A stretch of DNA of 64,000 nucleotides, from contig JAQGOL010000030.1 in the NCBI GenBank assembly GCA_028293625.1, forward strand, positions 124,001 through 188,000, in the 5' to 3' direction. The stretch's first letter is position 1, and the number at the start of each line of letters is the position of its first letter. Under the pieces are notes generated by a model. The model saw nothing but the letters and a program-made list of their open reading frames with translations, did no database searches and was not told where the DNA came from. The translations under genes and the position numbers were made by a program. This document shows positions 53,303-61,320 of this stretch, one piece after another. Source of the DNA: Chthoniobacteraceae bacterium (GTDB lineage Bacteria; Verrucomicrobiota; Verrucomicrobiia; Chthoniobacterales; Chthoniobacteraceae).

Positions 53303-54856
53303 TTGAATACGACCCCTACCCCATCTGAACGGTCCGCCAATCCTCTGCGACAGGGGCTTTCCAGTCGGCCGATGCCACAACCTTGCAACGTGGTGATTTT
53401 TGGCGCCTCGGGCGACCTCACCTATCGCAAGCTCATTCCCGCCCTCTACAATCTTGCCGCAGACGGCGATCTGCCCGCGGCTCTTTCCGTGGTCGGGTTT
53501 GCCCGGCGCGAAAAGTCTGATGAGAGCTTCCGCAAGGAACTTCAGGAAGCCGTCGGGAAGTTTTCCCGCCAAGGTCTCAACGATGAACTCTGGAAGAGTT
53601 TCGGTGAGCGCATTTTTTATCACCAAAGCGAGTTTGGCGATCTCGAGGGCTACAAACGCCTTGCCGAACGGCTTAATCAACTCGATGCCGACCACAACAC
53701 GGGCGGCAACCGTCTTTTTTATCTCTCTGTCGCGCCGAGTGAATTCGGCGGAATTCTTGAGAAACTTGCCGCCGTCGGCCTGAATAAGGCGCGCGAAGGG
53801 GCCTGGTCCCGAGTGATTGTGGAAAAGCCGTTCGGAACCGATCTTCCAAGCGCACAAAAGCTAAACGGTATCGTTAACACCGTGTTTCGGGAAAAAGAGA
53901 CGTATCGAATCGATCACTTTTTAGGAAAAGAAACCGCGCAGAACATCATGGTGCTGCGGTTCGCGAACTCGATTTTTGAGCCGCTTTGGAATCATCGTTA
54001 CATCGATCACATCCAGATCACAGCCGCGGAGCCACTCGGTGTGGAAGCGCGTGGTCCTTATTACGAGAGCTCCGGAGCATTGCGCGACATGGTGCAAAAC
54101 CATCTGCTCCAGTTGCTTTGCCTGGTTGCCATGGAACCGCCAACGGACCTGACGGCCGATAGCGTACGCGATGAAAAAGTAAAAGTGGTGCGCGCCCTGC
54201 GTCCCATGTCGACAGAGGATGTTGCCAGCAATGTGGTGCGCGGCCAATACGCGGCGGGCGCAATCAATGGCAAAGAGGTCATCGGTTACCGCGCGGAAGA
54301 ACGTGTCAGCACTGAGTCGATGACCGAAACTTATGTGGCCCTCAAACTCCACGTTGATAACTGGCGCTGGGCCGACGTCCCCTTCTATGTGCGTGTCGGA
54401 AAACGGCTTCCAAAAGGCGGCACCGAAATCGCCATTCAATTTAAAAATGCCCCCGGAGTCCTTTTCAACAAAGACGCCGCGGCAGTGGGTCCCAACGTCC
54501 TTGTTATCCGTATTCAGCCCGATGAAGGGATCTCGCTGCGAATCCAGGCAAAACGCCCCGGCGCAGCAGTCCGCGTTGAGCCGGTCAAAATGGATTTCCA
54601 TTACGGCACCAGTTTCGGAAAGGCTTCGCCGGAAGCGTATGAGCGTCTGCTTCTCGACGCGATGAGCGGCGACGCCACGCTTTTTGCACGGCGCGATGAA
54701 GTGGAAGGGGCTTGGAAATTCATCGATCTGATCGAGGAAGCCTGGCACCAGAATCCGACACCGCCCGCGCTTTGTGAATATCCCGCTGGCTCCTGGGGAC
54801 CGGCGGAAGCCGATGCGCTCCTTGAACGGGACGGCCGAGCCTGGCGCAGAATGTAG
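53303..54856 (+). CDS. zwf: Glucose-6-phosphate 1-dehydrogenase Zwf
   Basis: Oxidises glucose-6-phosphate to 6-phosphogluconolactone. The product has the NADP loop VIFGASGDLTYRKL, the active-site signature RIDHFLGKE (about 202-210) and IQFKNAPGVLF. The start is taken as TTG 53303 because the N-terminal ANPLRQGL segment matches the NPLRxGL start of the cyanobacterial-type enzymes; an ATG at 53372 would remove it. opcA, a partner in redox activation in that type, follows 91 nt downstream. Confidence 0.94.
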   Translation: MNTTPTPSERSANPLRQGLSSRPMPQPCNVVIFGASGDLTYRKLIPALYNLAADGDLPAALSVVGFARREKSDESFRKELQEAVGKFSRQGLNDELWKSFGERIFYHQSEFGDLEGYKRLAERLNQLDADHNTGGNRLFYLSVAPSEFGGILEKLAAVGLNKAREGAWSRVIVEKPFGTDLPSAQKLNGIVNTVFREKETYRIDHFLGKETAQNIMVLRFANSIFEPLWNHRYIDHIQITAAEPLGVEARGPYYESSGALRDMVQNHLLQLLCLVAMEPPTDLTADSVRDEKVKVVRALRPMSTEDVASNVVRGQYAAGAINGKEVIGYRAEERVSTESMTETYVALKLHVDNWRWADVPFYVRVGKRLPKGGTEIAIQFKNAPGVLFNKDAAAVGPNVLVIRIQPDEGISLRIQAKRPGAAVRVEPVKMDFHYGTSFGKASPEAYERLLLDAMSGDATLFARRDEVEGAWKFIDLIEEAWHQNPTPPALCEYPAGSWGPAEADALLERDGRAWRRM

Positions 54857-54947
54857 CAAACTCACCGGGGAATAAACGGTTTTTCCCGGTTCCATCAGCC
54901 TCCCACGTGTTCATCCACTGAGTTTTTAATTTACCTCCCATTTCCTC

Positions 54948-56000
54948 ATGCCTGTCACTATTGACCCCACCGCTTTGGGAATGCCCGTTGAACTCGGGCA
55001 GATCAGCCGTGAATTAAAAAAACTTTGGGAACAGGACGGCGGCGTGAGCACGCGCGCCTCGCTTATCAACCTGGCGGTTTACTGCGAAGGCGTTGAGTCG
55101 ATGCGCGCCAACACGGAGCTCATCATGGAGTTCACGCACGAGCATGCCTGCCGTGCCATCCTGATCGGATACGAACCCGGCAGCGAAAACCAGATCCACG
55201 CCTGGATCAACGCCCACTGCCATCTGAGCCGGGCTGGTGCAAAACAGGTCTGTTGCGAGCAGATCTCGTTTCTTTTTGAAGGCGACACCAAGAAACGGAT
55301 CGCCAATATTCTTTTCTCAAACCTCGACAGCGATCTCCCGCTCTATCTGTTGTGGCGTGGTGAATTTCACGATCCGGTCGATGAACAGCTCTGGGCGTGG
55401 GTTGACCGCCTTATCTTCGACAGCCAATCGTGGCGTGACCCAAAAAGCCAGTTCGCGCTTCTCAAAGACTCGCTGGTTCGTTCCAAATCGCGTCTCACAT
55501 TGTGCGACCTGAACTGGACACGCTCCCTTCATCTGCGCCAGGCGCTCGCGCAGATGTTCGATCACGCCGAAAATCTCTCGGTGCTCGACAACCTCAAAAC
55601 AGTCGCAATTGCCCACGCGCCCAATTTCCGCTCCACGGCGCTGTTGCTCGTTGGATGGTTTGCCGCGCAACTGAAACTTGTCTTTGTAAAAAATGAGGGC
55701 AGTGCGTTCGTTTACCTCAATCCTCACGGTAACGAAGTCCTTTTTTCTCTGACCGCCGAAGAGGGTCGTTCGATCAGCCGTTGTGAACTCACTTCCGATA
55801 CCGGTTCCATCCGGTTGCAACGTGATGGCGCGGGTGACTTCTTCCGAGTCGAAGTCCGGCTCACCGACAACCGCGTCTACAATCATCTCCTTCCCGCCGG
55901 GATCAACGCGACTGCCACGCTCATCCTCGAGGAAATCGGCGGTGGCGGCCAGCACAAGGTCTATCTCAACGCCTTGGCAGCCAGCGAAGTGCTGCTCTGA
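54948..56000 (+). CDS. opcA: Glucose-6-phosphate dehydrogenase assembly protein OpcA
   Basis: A 350-residue OpcA homologue: TRASLINLAVYCEG, SDLPLYLLWRGEF, WRDPKSQFALL and LCDLNWTRSLHLRQALAQMFD are characteristic. In cyanobacteria and actinobacteria OpcA assembles or activates Zwf, and here it directly follows zwf. It ends 55 nt before the convergent smpB stop. Neighbouring pgl, tal or gnd genes are absent. Confidence 0.9.
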   Translation: MPVTIDPTALGMPVELGQISRELKKLWEQDGGVSTRASLINLAVYCEGVESMRANTELIMEFTHEHACRAILIGYEPGSENQIHAWINAHCHLSRAGAKQVCCEQISFLFEGDTKKRIANILFSNLDSDLPLYLLWRGEFHDPVDEQLWAWVDRLIFDSQSWRDPKSQFALLKDSLVRSKSRLTLCDLNWTRSLHLRQALAQMFDHAENLSVLDNLKTVAIAHAPNFRSTALLLVGWFAAQLKLVFVKNEGSAFVYLNPHGNEVLFSLTAEEGRSISRCELTSDTGSIRLQRDGAGDFFRVEVRLTDNRVYNHLLPAGINATATLILEEIGGGGQHKVYLNALAASEVLL

Positions 56001-56055
56001 AAAAGCGCAGTACCGGCGGAAGCCCTGAACCGGCACGGGCGCCACGAGCGGCCGC

Positions 56056-56517
56056 TTAGGAGTTGCGGCGGTTGAAGGTAAGCCGCTCGCGATCCATTTC
56101 GCGTTTGCTTACCCGCTCCTTGAGATCGGCACGCTGATCGCGGTGATCTTTTCCCTTAGCCACTCCGAGTTCCACTTTAACCCGCGAGTTCTTCCAATAA
56201 AGCCGCAACGCAACCAGCGTGTGGCCTTTAATCTGCGTCTGCACCGAAATACGCTCGATTTCCTTGCGATTGAGCAGCAGCCGCCTTGGCGACTTTGGAA
56301 GATGCTGCTCGAAGCTCGCCCTCGCATACGGCTGAATATCCATGTCGTGCACAAACACCTGGCCACCATCAACCCGCGCAAAGGCGTTGTTGAGGTTGGC
56401 CAATCCGTCACGAATCGACTTCACTTCCGTCCCCTTTAACTCAATCCCCGCCTCGAACCGTTCAAGGACTTGAAAATCGTGGAGCGCTTTGCGGTTGTGA
56501 GTGATGTCGCCGTCCAT
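56056..56517 (-). CDS. smpB: tmRNA-binding protein SmpB
   Basis: A 153-residue SmpB: the oligonucleotide-binding core with ELKGTEVKSIRDGLANL, NNAFARVDGGQVFVHDMDIQPY and KVELGVAKGKDHRDQR; the C-terminal tail (LKERVSKREMDRE) is the helix that enters the empty mRNA channel. It ends the yidC-khpB-rpoZ-smpB row. No ssrA gene was recognised in the window. Confidence 0.96.
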   Translation of the reverse strand: MDGDITHNRKALHDFQVLERFEAGIELKGTEVKSIRDGLANLNNAFARVDGGQVFVHDMDIQPYARASFEQHLPKSPRRLLLNRKEIERISVQTQIKGHTLVALRLYWKNSRVKVELGVAKGKDHRDQRADLKERVSKREMDRERLTFNRRNS

Positions 56518-56560
56518 GCCTTAATAGCGGACTTAAACCCGCTGAAATCCAGCTTCGATT

Positions 56561-56779
56561 TTATTCAGGATCGTGGGTCGTGGAGGGAATTGACTCGAAA
56601 TGAATCTTCCCCTCGACAATCTCTTTGAGCGCAATGTCGGAAAAGCCCATGCGCGGCCCGGTCTCCACCAAAGGACGATGCCCGGAGGTCAATTGACGCA
56701 CACGCCGTGAAACAATATTCACGAGGAGCTGCTGGTTCGGAATCACTTTGAGGGCTTCGTCGATAAAAGAACTGGTCAT
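56561..56779 (-). CDS. rpoZ: RNA polymerase omega subunit
   Basis: A 72-residue RpoZ-like protein: FIDEALKVIPNQQLLVNIVSRRVRQLTSG is the conserved helix pair, and GFSDIALKEIVEGKIHF forms the C-terminal part that normally reads ALxEI..GKI. The frame extends upstream to 57028 but that part has no homology; ATG 56779 gives the normal size. Omega helps RNA polymerase assembly. A minus-strand TTGACA lies near 56845, though without a good -10. Confidence 0.85.
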   Translation of the reverse strand: MTSSFIDEALKVIPNQQLLVNIVSRRVRQLTSGHRPLVETGPRMGFSDIALKEIVEGKIHFESIPSTTHDPE

Positions 56780-56915
56780 AAAACGGAAAAAAGGGCGCCG
56801 CCGGAAAAATGGGATTGTTAGGATGAAGGTGCCGTGGCGGCTTGTCAACGTACCTTTGAAAACGAAAGTCGAAGCGGAGAAAGGGTGATCCGCTTTTTGA
56901 TTTCGCGCGTTAAGC

Positions 56916-57365
56916 TCACCCCTGCCGTCTGCGCAGCGTAATCCGCTTGAGACGCGCATCATCGGGAGGACTCCAGGTAATGATTTCGGGGTCATCCTTG
57001 AACGCATTATGAACGATGCGGCGCTCATAAGCGTTCATTGGCTCCAGCTGAAAAGGGCGTCCGGTCTTGCGCACCGTGTCGGACAACTGGCGAACGCGAT
57101 GGGCGAGGCTGTCGTCTTTCATTTCGCGCCAATGCTCAATATCGACCTGCACGCGCGCCGCATCCTTTTCCCTGGCCTGAAGGATACGGTTTAGCAGCAG
57201 TTGAATATCGTCAAGCAAGGCGCCATTGCGTCCGATGAGCCGATCTTTTTCCGCCGTATAAATCTGCAAAGTCAGCCCGTGCTCGCTCTCGAACTCTTTG
57301 ATTTCGCAAACAAAGCCCAGAAGCCCGAGCATTGTATCGAGGGTCTCTTTCGGGATTGAGCTCAT
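56916..57365 (-). CDS. khpB: KH/R3H RNA-binding protein KhpB (Jag/SpoIIIJ-associated)
   Basis: A 149-residue protein with a KH-like domain (GRNGALLDDIQLLLNRI) and an R3H domain (FQLEPMNAYERRIVHNAF) followed by a basic tail ending KRITLRRRQG. This is the short form without the Jag-N domain. ATG 57365 begins 6 nt after the yidC stop; longer starts lie inside yidC. Gene order yidC-khpB is widely conserved. It probably binds small or messenger RNAs. Confidence 0.9.
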   Translation of the reverse strand: MSSIPKETLDTMLGLLGFVCEIKEFESEHGLTLQIYTAEKDRLIGRNGALLDDIQLLLNRILQAREKDAARVQVDIEHWREMKDDSLAHRVRQLSDTVRKTGRPFQLEPMNAYERRIVHNAFKDDPEIITWSPPDDARLKRITLRRRQG

Positions 57366-57373
57366 AAGGGGGA

Positions 57374-59197
57374 TCAGCTGCGCGTCTTTTTCTTGGGCGG
57401 CGGAGTCGCTTTTACAAGCACTGGCGCCGATTGATTGCGAGTCATATAGAGTTGCACGATCGAGAACAAGTTCTGCACGGTCCAATAAAGCGCCAGGGCC
57501 GACGCAAAGTTATAGCAGAAATAGACGAAGATCAGCGGCATAAACATGAAGATCTTCTGCTGAGCCGGATCGCCGGTCTTAGGCTGGATCGCCATCTGAA
57601 TGAACATGGTCACCGCCATGCAGAGCGGGAGCACATTGATTGGGAAATTGAGGATATGCGCCACGGTATCGGGCTGGGAAAGATCGTGGACCCAAAGAAA
57701 GCTGCTGTTTCGCAGTTCTACCGCGACGCCCAGCATGCTGTAGAAACCGAGGAAGATCGGAATCTGAATGAGCATTGGCAGGCAGCCCGACAACGGGTTG
57801 ATTTTGTAATCCTTGTAGAGCTTCATCAGCTCCGTGTTCATGCGCGTCGGATCGTCCTTGTACTTCTCGCGCAGCTCGGTCATTTTGGGCTGAAGCAGTT
57901 GCATCCGCTTCATCGACTGGGTCGCCTTGTTTTGAAGCGGCCACATGAGGCTCTTGATACAAAGAGTGAGGACTACGATCGCCCACGCATAATTGCCAAG
58001 CTTGGAGCGCAGCCAATTCATTGAGGTCAGCAACACTTTGCTAACCGGGCTTGCCACGCCGAAATTCATGATCTCGTCCTCGCGCTGCCCGAGCGCCTTG
58101 AGCCTGCCGTATTCTCTGGGTCCGGTGTAGACGTTGAAGGATTGGGCGAAGGTTTCACCCGGCTGCAGCGTGAATCCCGGCATCCCGAGTGCGCCATCGA
58201 TCCCGAAACGTTCGGCGGCCGTTTTCCCTTCTGTCGAAAACCCGGCCGCCTTCCACGCTTCATCCTGGATCACAAACCGGCGGGCCCATACCTGGGAACC
58301 CTGATGTTTGGCAAGGACATCGCTGCTCGCTTTTTCATCCACGAGCGCTGTGACAAGCGAGGTGAAATATTGGCTGGTCACGCCGGCCCAGCGGATCAGC
58401 GGGGTGCTGTCGGTATACGTGGCGCTTGCCTGACGGCGGCTCAGGAAGTTGCCACCGCCAAACCAGTTGACGTCAATGAGCTTGTTGCTGCCGTCTTTGT
58501 AATAGTTGAATCCCGTGTAAATCGGCTGATCGCGCTGATGGATGGGCGCGGATGAACCGGAGTAAACAAAATATGCCGGAATCTGCAGCGGCTGCGCGCC
58601 GCGATTGGCAAATGTCACGTCGAGCCGGAGCAGGTATTCCTCGCGCAACAGCGTCTTCTCGTCAGCGCCGGCCAGCTTGGGCAAAATAAAGTTTTTGGTC
58701 AGCTGCAACCCGCGCGCATCGGTGCGCTCATATTTGATCTCACCGGCCGCCGCATTGGGAGCCGCCGTGAATGGCATTCCGATGCCCTCCCCCGCCACTT
58801 CGCTGATCGCTCCGATTGGCAATGTGCCAAACAGATTAAGCGTCACATTTTGCGACTCTGAAGTGTGCCTGATCAGCTTTGCTTTGGAAATACCACCACC
58901 CAGATTGGTGAACGAATATTCCACCGCGGAATTGGCCAAAGTATCGATCTGCGCCGGTGCCGCGATAGGTGCGGCTGGAACGGCCGGGGCTTCCGGAGAC
59001 GCGCCGGATGCGACGGCTGGAGCCGGCGTGGCAGGCGCTTGTTCCACGGGAACAGCCGGAGCTGCCAATGCCGCGGCTGCCGCAGCCTCGGAGGCCTCCC
59101 GCTGCGCTTTCTGCGTCGCGGGGATGTAATAGAAAAATTCAAACGCGAGAAGCGCGAATACGGAGAGAACGATGCCGAGAATTCCTTTGCGATCCAT
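57374..59197 (-). CDS. yidC: Membrane protein insertase YidC
   Basis: A 607-residue long-type (Gram-negative) insertase. An N-terminal membrane helix (about 5-25) is followed by an Ala/Pro-rich linker (about 30-80), a large periplasmic beta-sandwich (about 85-375) and five C-terminal helices (about 385-590) with the conserved KYKDDPTRMNTELMKLY and NPLSGCLPMLIQIPIFLGFY. The unusual feature is the A/P-rich linker of about 50 residues. It lies between yidD and khpB. Confidence 0.96.
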   Translation of the reverse strand: MDRKGILGIVLSVFALLAFEFFYYIPATQKAQREASEAAAAAALAAPAVPVEQAPATPAPAVASGASPEAPAVPAAPIAAPAQIDTLANSAVEYSFTNLGGGISKAKLIRHTSESQNVTLNLFGTLPIGAISEVAGEGIGMPFTAAPNAAAGEIKYERTDARGLQLTKNFILPKLAGADEKTLLREEYLLRLDVTFANRGAQPLQIPAYFVYSGSSAPIHQRDQPIYTGFNYYKDGSNKLIDVNWFGGGNFLSRRQASATYTDSTPLIRWAGVTSQYFTSLVTALVDEKASSDVLAKHQGSQVWARRFVIQDEAWKAAGFSTEGKTAAERFGIDGALGMPGFTLQPGETFAQSFNVYTGPREYGRLKALGQREDEIMNFGVASPVSKVLLTSMNWLRSKLGNYAWAIVVLTLCIKSLMWPLQNKATQSMKRMQLLQPKMTELREKYKDDPTRMNTELMKLYKDYKINPLSGCLPMLIQIPIFLGFYSMLGVAVELRNSSFLWVHDLSQPDTVAHILNFPINVLPLCMAVTMFIQMAIQPKTGDPAQQKIFMFMPLIFVYFCYNFASALALYWTVQNLFSIVQLYMTRNQSAPVLVKATPPPKKKTRS

Positions 59198-59261
59198 AGC
59201 CCTAGAGAAAATTGCGAAGCTCCCGGCGCGAGGCCTGAAGCGAGTCTGAGTTATTCATTAT

Positions 59262-59537
59262 TTAAAATTTGTCCCGGCCGCCGGAGCGCGCACCGGGAAT
59301 TCTGATCGCGGGCGGCACCGGATCGTATCCGAGCCCGCCCCAGGGATTGCAGCGCGCGAGACGCTTCAGACCCATCCACAACCCGCGGAATGCTCCGTGA
59401 GTTTCCACCGCTTGAAGACAATATCGCGAACAGCTCGGCTCAAAACGGCACCCCGAGCCCGGGCCGCCAAGCCACGAAAGGATCGGCGAAACAAGCAGTT
59501 GATATCCGCGGATTAAGAGGCGGATCAAAAATTTCAC
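59262..59537 (-). CDS. yidD: Membrane protein insertion efficiency factor YidD
   Basis: A 91-residue Yid[34 protein letters not shown] and [12 protein letters not shown] are the family motifs. It starts with GTG whose bases overlap the rnpA stop as GTGA, so the two are translationally coupled. It sits at the inner membrane near YidC. Confidence 0.95.
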   Translation of the reverse strand: MKFLIRLLIRGYQLLVSPILSWLGGPGSGCRFEPSCSRYCLQAVETHGAFRGLWMGLKRLARCNPWGGLGYDPVPPAIRIPGARSGGRDKF

Positions 59538-59941
59538 GGCTCAAAAAGACCGGCACGCGCAGCTAGCGCCTGCCATTCACGTTGCAATTCTTCGAACTCG
59601 GCTCCGGCGGCTTTCTGCCGGGCAATGAGCACCAGCCAGCAACCCGGTTTAAGCCGGGGGCGGTCAAAGCGCACGATTTCACGCAATCGGCGGCGAACGC
59701 GATTTCGAACCACGGCGCCGCCTACTCGCCGCGAGGTAATAAAACCGGCTTTTGTAGCAGGCGAAGTCTTGAGAACACTCAACACCATGAACCGGCCATG
59801 AAAAGAGGTTCCTTCCCGCTTTAACTTTTGGAAGTCGCCAGTTCGCTTGAGCCGGACGACTTTCGGGAATCGGAGCGATACACGCCCGTCCGCGGGAGAA
59901 GGGACTTCCTTCTCACCGCCACTGTCAGAGCTCGCGCTCAG
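59534..59941 (-). CDS. rnpA: RNase P protein component RnpA, start codon unresolved
   Basis: Protein subunit of RNase P. The conserved part is clear: [40 protein letters not shown] (the RNR signature) and [15 protein letters not shown]. No in-frame ATG, GTG or TTG exists between the rpmH stop and this core. Options are a CTG at 59941 overlapping the rpmH stop as CTGA (135 residues, drawn here), or a start upstream of rpmH (ATG 60169 or TTG 60154) that embeds all of rpmH in another frame as in Thermus. The apparent rpmH promoter overlaps both upstream codons, which favours CTG. Confidence 0.85.
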   Translation of the reverse strand: MSASSDSGGEKEVPSPADGRVSLRFPKVVRLKRTGDFQKLKREGTSFHGRFMVLSVLKTSPATKAGFITSRRVGGAVVRNRVRRRLREIVRFDRPRLKPGCWLVLIARQKAAGAEFEELQREWQALAARAGLFEP

Positions 59942-60111
59942 GCCTCCGTGTGGCGGGCGTAATGGATTTCGACACCCTTCGGCAGCAGGCGCACGCGGCC
60001 ACGCGCGCGGCGGCGGGAAAGAATGGCGCGGCCATTCTTGGTCTTCATGCGGGCACGGAAACCGAACTGACGTTTGCGGGTGCGTTTCGAGGGCTGGTAA
60101 GTGCGTTTCAT
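59938..60111 (-). CDS. rpmH: 50S ribosomal protein L34
   Basis: A 57-residue L34, [17 protein letters not shown] ... [17 protein letters not shown], with a C-terminal extension of about a dozen residues ([14 protein letters not shown]) compared with the common 44-46 residues. No Shine-Dalgarno sequence precedes the ATG. It is the first gene of the rpmH-rnpA-yidD-yidC group, and its stop overlaps a candidate rnpA start. Confidence 0.95.
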   Translation of the reverse strand: MKRTYQPSKRTRKRQFGFRARMKTKNGRAILSRRRARGRVRLLPKGVEIHYARHTEA

Positions 60112-60153
60112 ATGCCGTGGGTGTCTTTAGGTATTTCGGGAAAAAGAGGCGCA

Positions 60154-60181
60154 ACTCTAGCGGCCGCATTCAACCTGTCAA
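60154..60181 (-). promoter_or_regulatory. Predicted sigma70-type promoter of rpmH
   Basis: On the minus strand a perfect TTGACA (60176-60181) and TAGAGT (60154-60159, 4 of 6) are 16 nt apart, about 43 nt before the rpmH ATG. The in-frame ATG 60169 of the long rnpA reading frame lies in the spacer and so would be upstream of the expected transcript start. Confidence 0.6.
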
Positions 60182-60262
60182 TAAGCGCCTTCGTTCGTTT
60201 TTAATCCCTGATTCCACTCGATACTCGCTTCCCTATTTCCTCCGCTTCTTAATGGGAAACCC

Positions 60263-61303
60263 ATGAATTTCGATGTCGCAATTGTCGGTTCGGGGCCTGC
60301 CGGCGCCACTTGTGCGGCATTGTGCGCCCAGGCCGGACTAAAGACCGCGCTGATTGAACGGACTCAATTTCCACGGGAGAAGGTCTGCGGCGATTGCCTG
60401 AATCCCGCCTGCTGGCCAATCTTCAAGCGGCTCGATCTCGAGACGCGCATCCTCGCCCTGCCTCATTCAAGACTTGAAGAAGTTGAGTTCATCGCTCAGC
60501 ACGGCGCCTCCATCCGCGTTCCCCTGGCGCGCCAGGCGCGCGGCGAGATCGCGATTAAACGCAGTCTGCTCGATCAGCTTCTCCTCACCCGCGCGGGCGA
60601 ACTCGGCGCCGCTGTTTTTCAAAATCATACCGTCACAAAAATTGATCCCGGCTGGATTCTTCACACTACGGGCGGCTCGTTTTCGGGCAAAATCGTCGTT
60701 GCCGCCGATGGGCGCAATTCCACTGTAGCCCGCCTGCTTAACCTCCTCCCGGCATCGGCGCGCGATCGCATTGGATTGCAAACGCATCTGAGTGCTCCGG
60801 CCAATTTTGGCAGCCGTGTGGCATTGCATTTTTTAAAAGAAGGTTACTGCGGCGCGGCTTCCATCGGTGATGGCGAACTCAATCTTTGCCTGGTCTCACG
60901 GCCCCGCGATCTCGATGCCCTGAAAACATGGGCTCTGAACCATTTCCAAATCGCCGCAGACCCGCAGTGGCGCACGATTTCCCCACTATCGCGCGCCCCG
61001 ATTGCCGCCCGGAATGGCAATCTGCTTCTGATTGGCGATGCTGCTCGCGTGGTTGAACCGTTTACCGGCGAAGGAATCTATTACGCGCTTTCAACCGGGG
61101 AACTGGCGGCCCGTCATATCGTGGACAACACCCTTGATGCTTATCCAAAAGCGCATGCGGCCCTCTATCGCGGCAGGCTCTGGATCAATGAAATCTCGCG
61201 ATTCGCCGTCACTCATCCACGCGTGGCAACCGCCATCCTCGCGACGGCGCGCGTGACGCCAGGCATCCTTCGTTTTCTTACTCGAAAAGTCATCGGCTCG
61301 TAA
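60263..61303 (+). CDS. FAD-dependent oxidoreductase, geranylgeranyl reductase-like
   Basis: A 346-residue flavoprotein of the PHBH fold: FAD dinucleotide loop VAIVGSGPAGATCA (about 5-18), EKVCGDCLNP, VVAADGRNSTVARLL and the second FAD motif LLIGDAARVVEPFTGEGIYYAL. The CGDCL motif and PFTGEGI point to the geranylgeranyl reductase/halogenase-like branch, seen in isoprenoid saturation. Substrate unknown. It is divergent from rpmH, with 151 nt between. Confidence 0.85.
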   Translation: MNFDVAIVGSGPAGATCAALCAQAGLKTALIERTQFPREKVCGDCLNPACWPIFKRLDLETRILALPHSRLEEVEFIAQHGASIRVPLARQARGEIAIKRSLLDQLLLTRAGELGAAVFQNHTVTKIDPGWILHTTGGSFSGKIVVAADGRNSTVARLLNLLPASARDRIGLQTHLSAPANFGSRVALHFLKEGYCGAASIGDGELNLCLVSRPRDLDALKTWALNHFQIAADPQWRTISPLSRAPIAARNGNLLLIGDAARVVEPFTGEGIYYALSTGELAARHIVDNTLDAYPKAHAALYRGRLWINEISRFAVTHPRVATAILATARVTPGILRFLTRKVIGS

Positions 61304-61320
61304 ACATCCCGTCGGAGCCA

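Noticed and set aside
54860-54892. Hairpin-like ACCGGGGAA/TTCCCGGT between zwf and opcA
   Set aside because: Imperfect stem and T-run in the loop rather than after the stem; not a convincing terminator.
56840-56850. TTGACA upstream of rpoZ on the minus strand
   Set aside because: Best TAACAAT-like element is about 22 nt away, outside the normal spacing.
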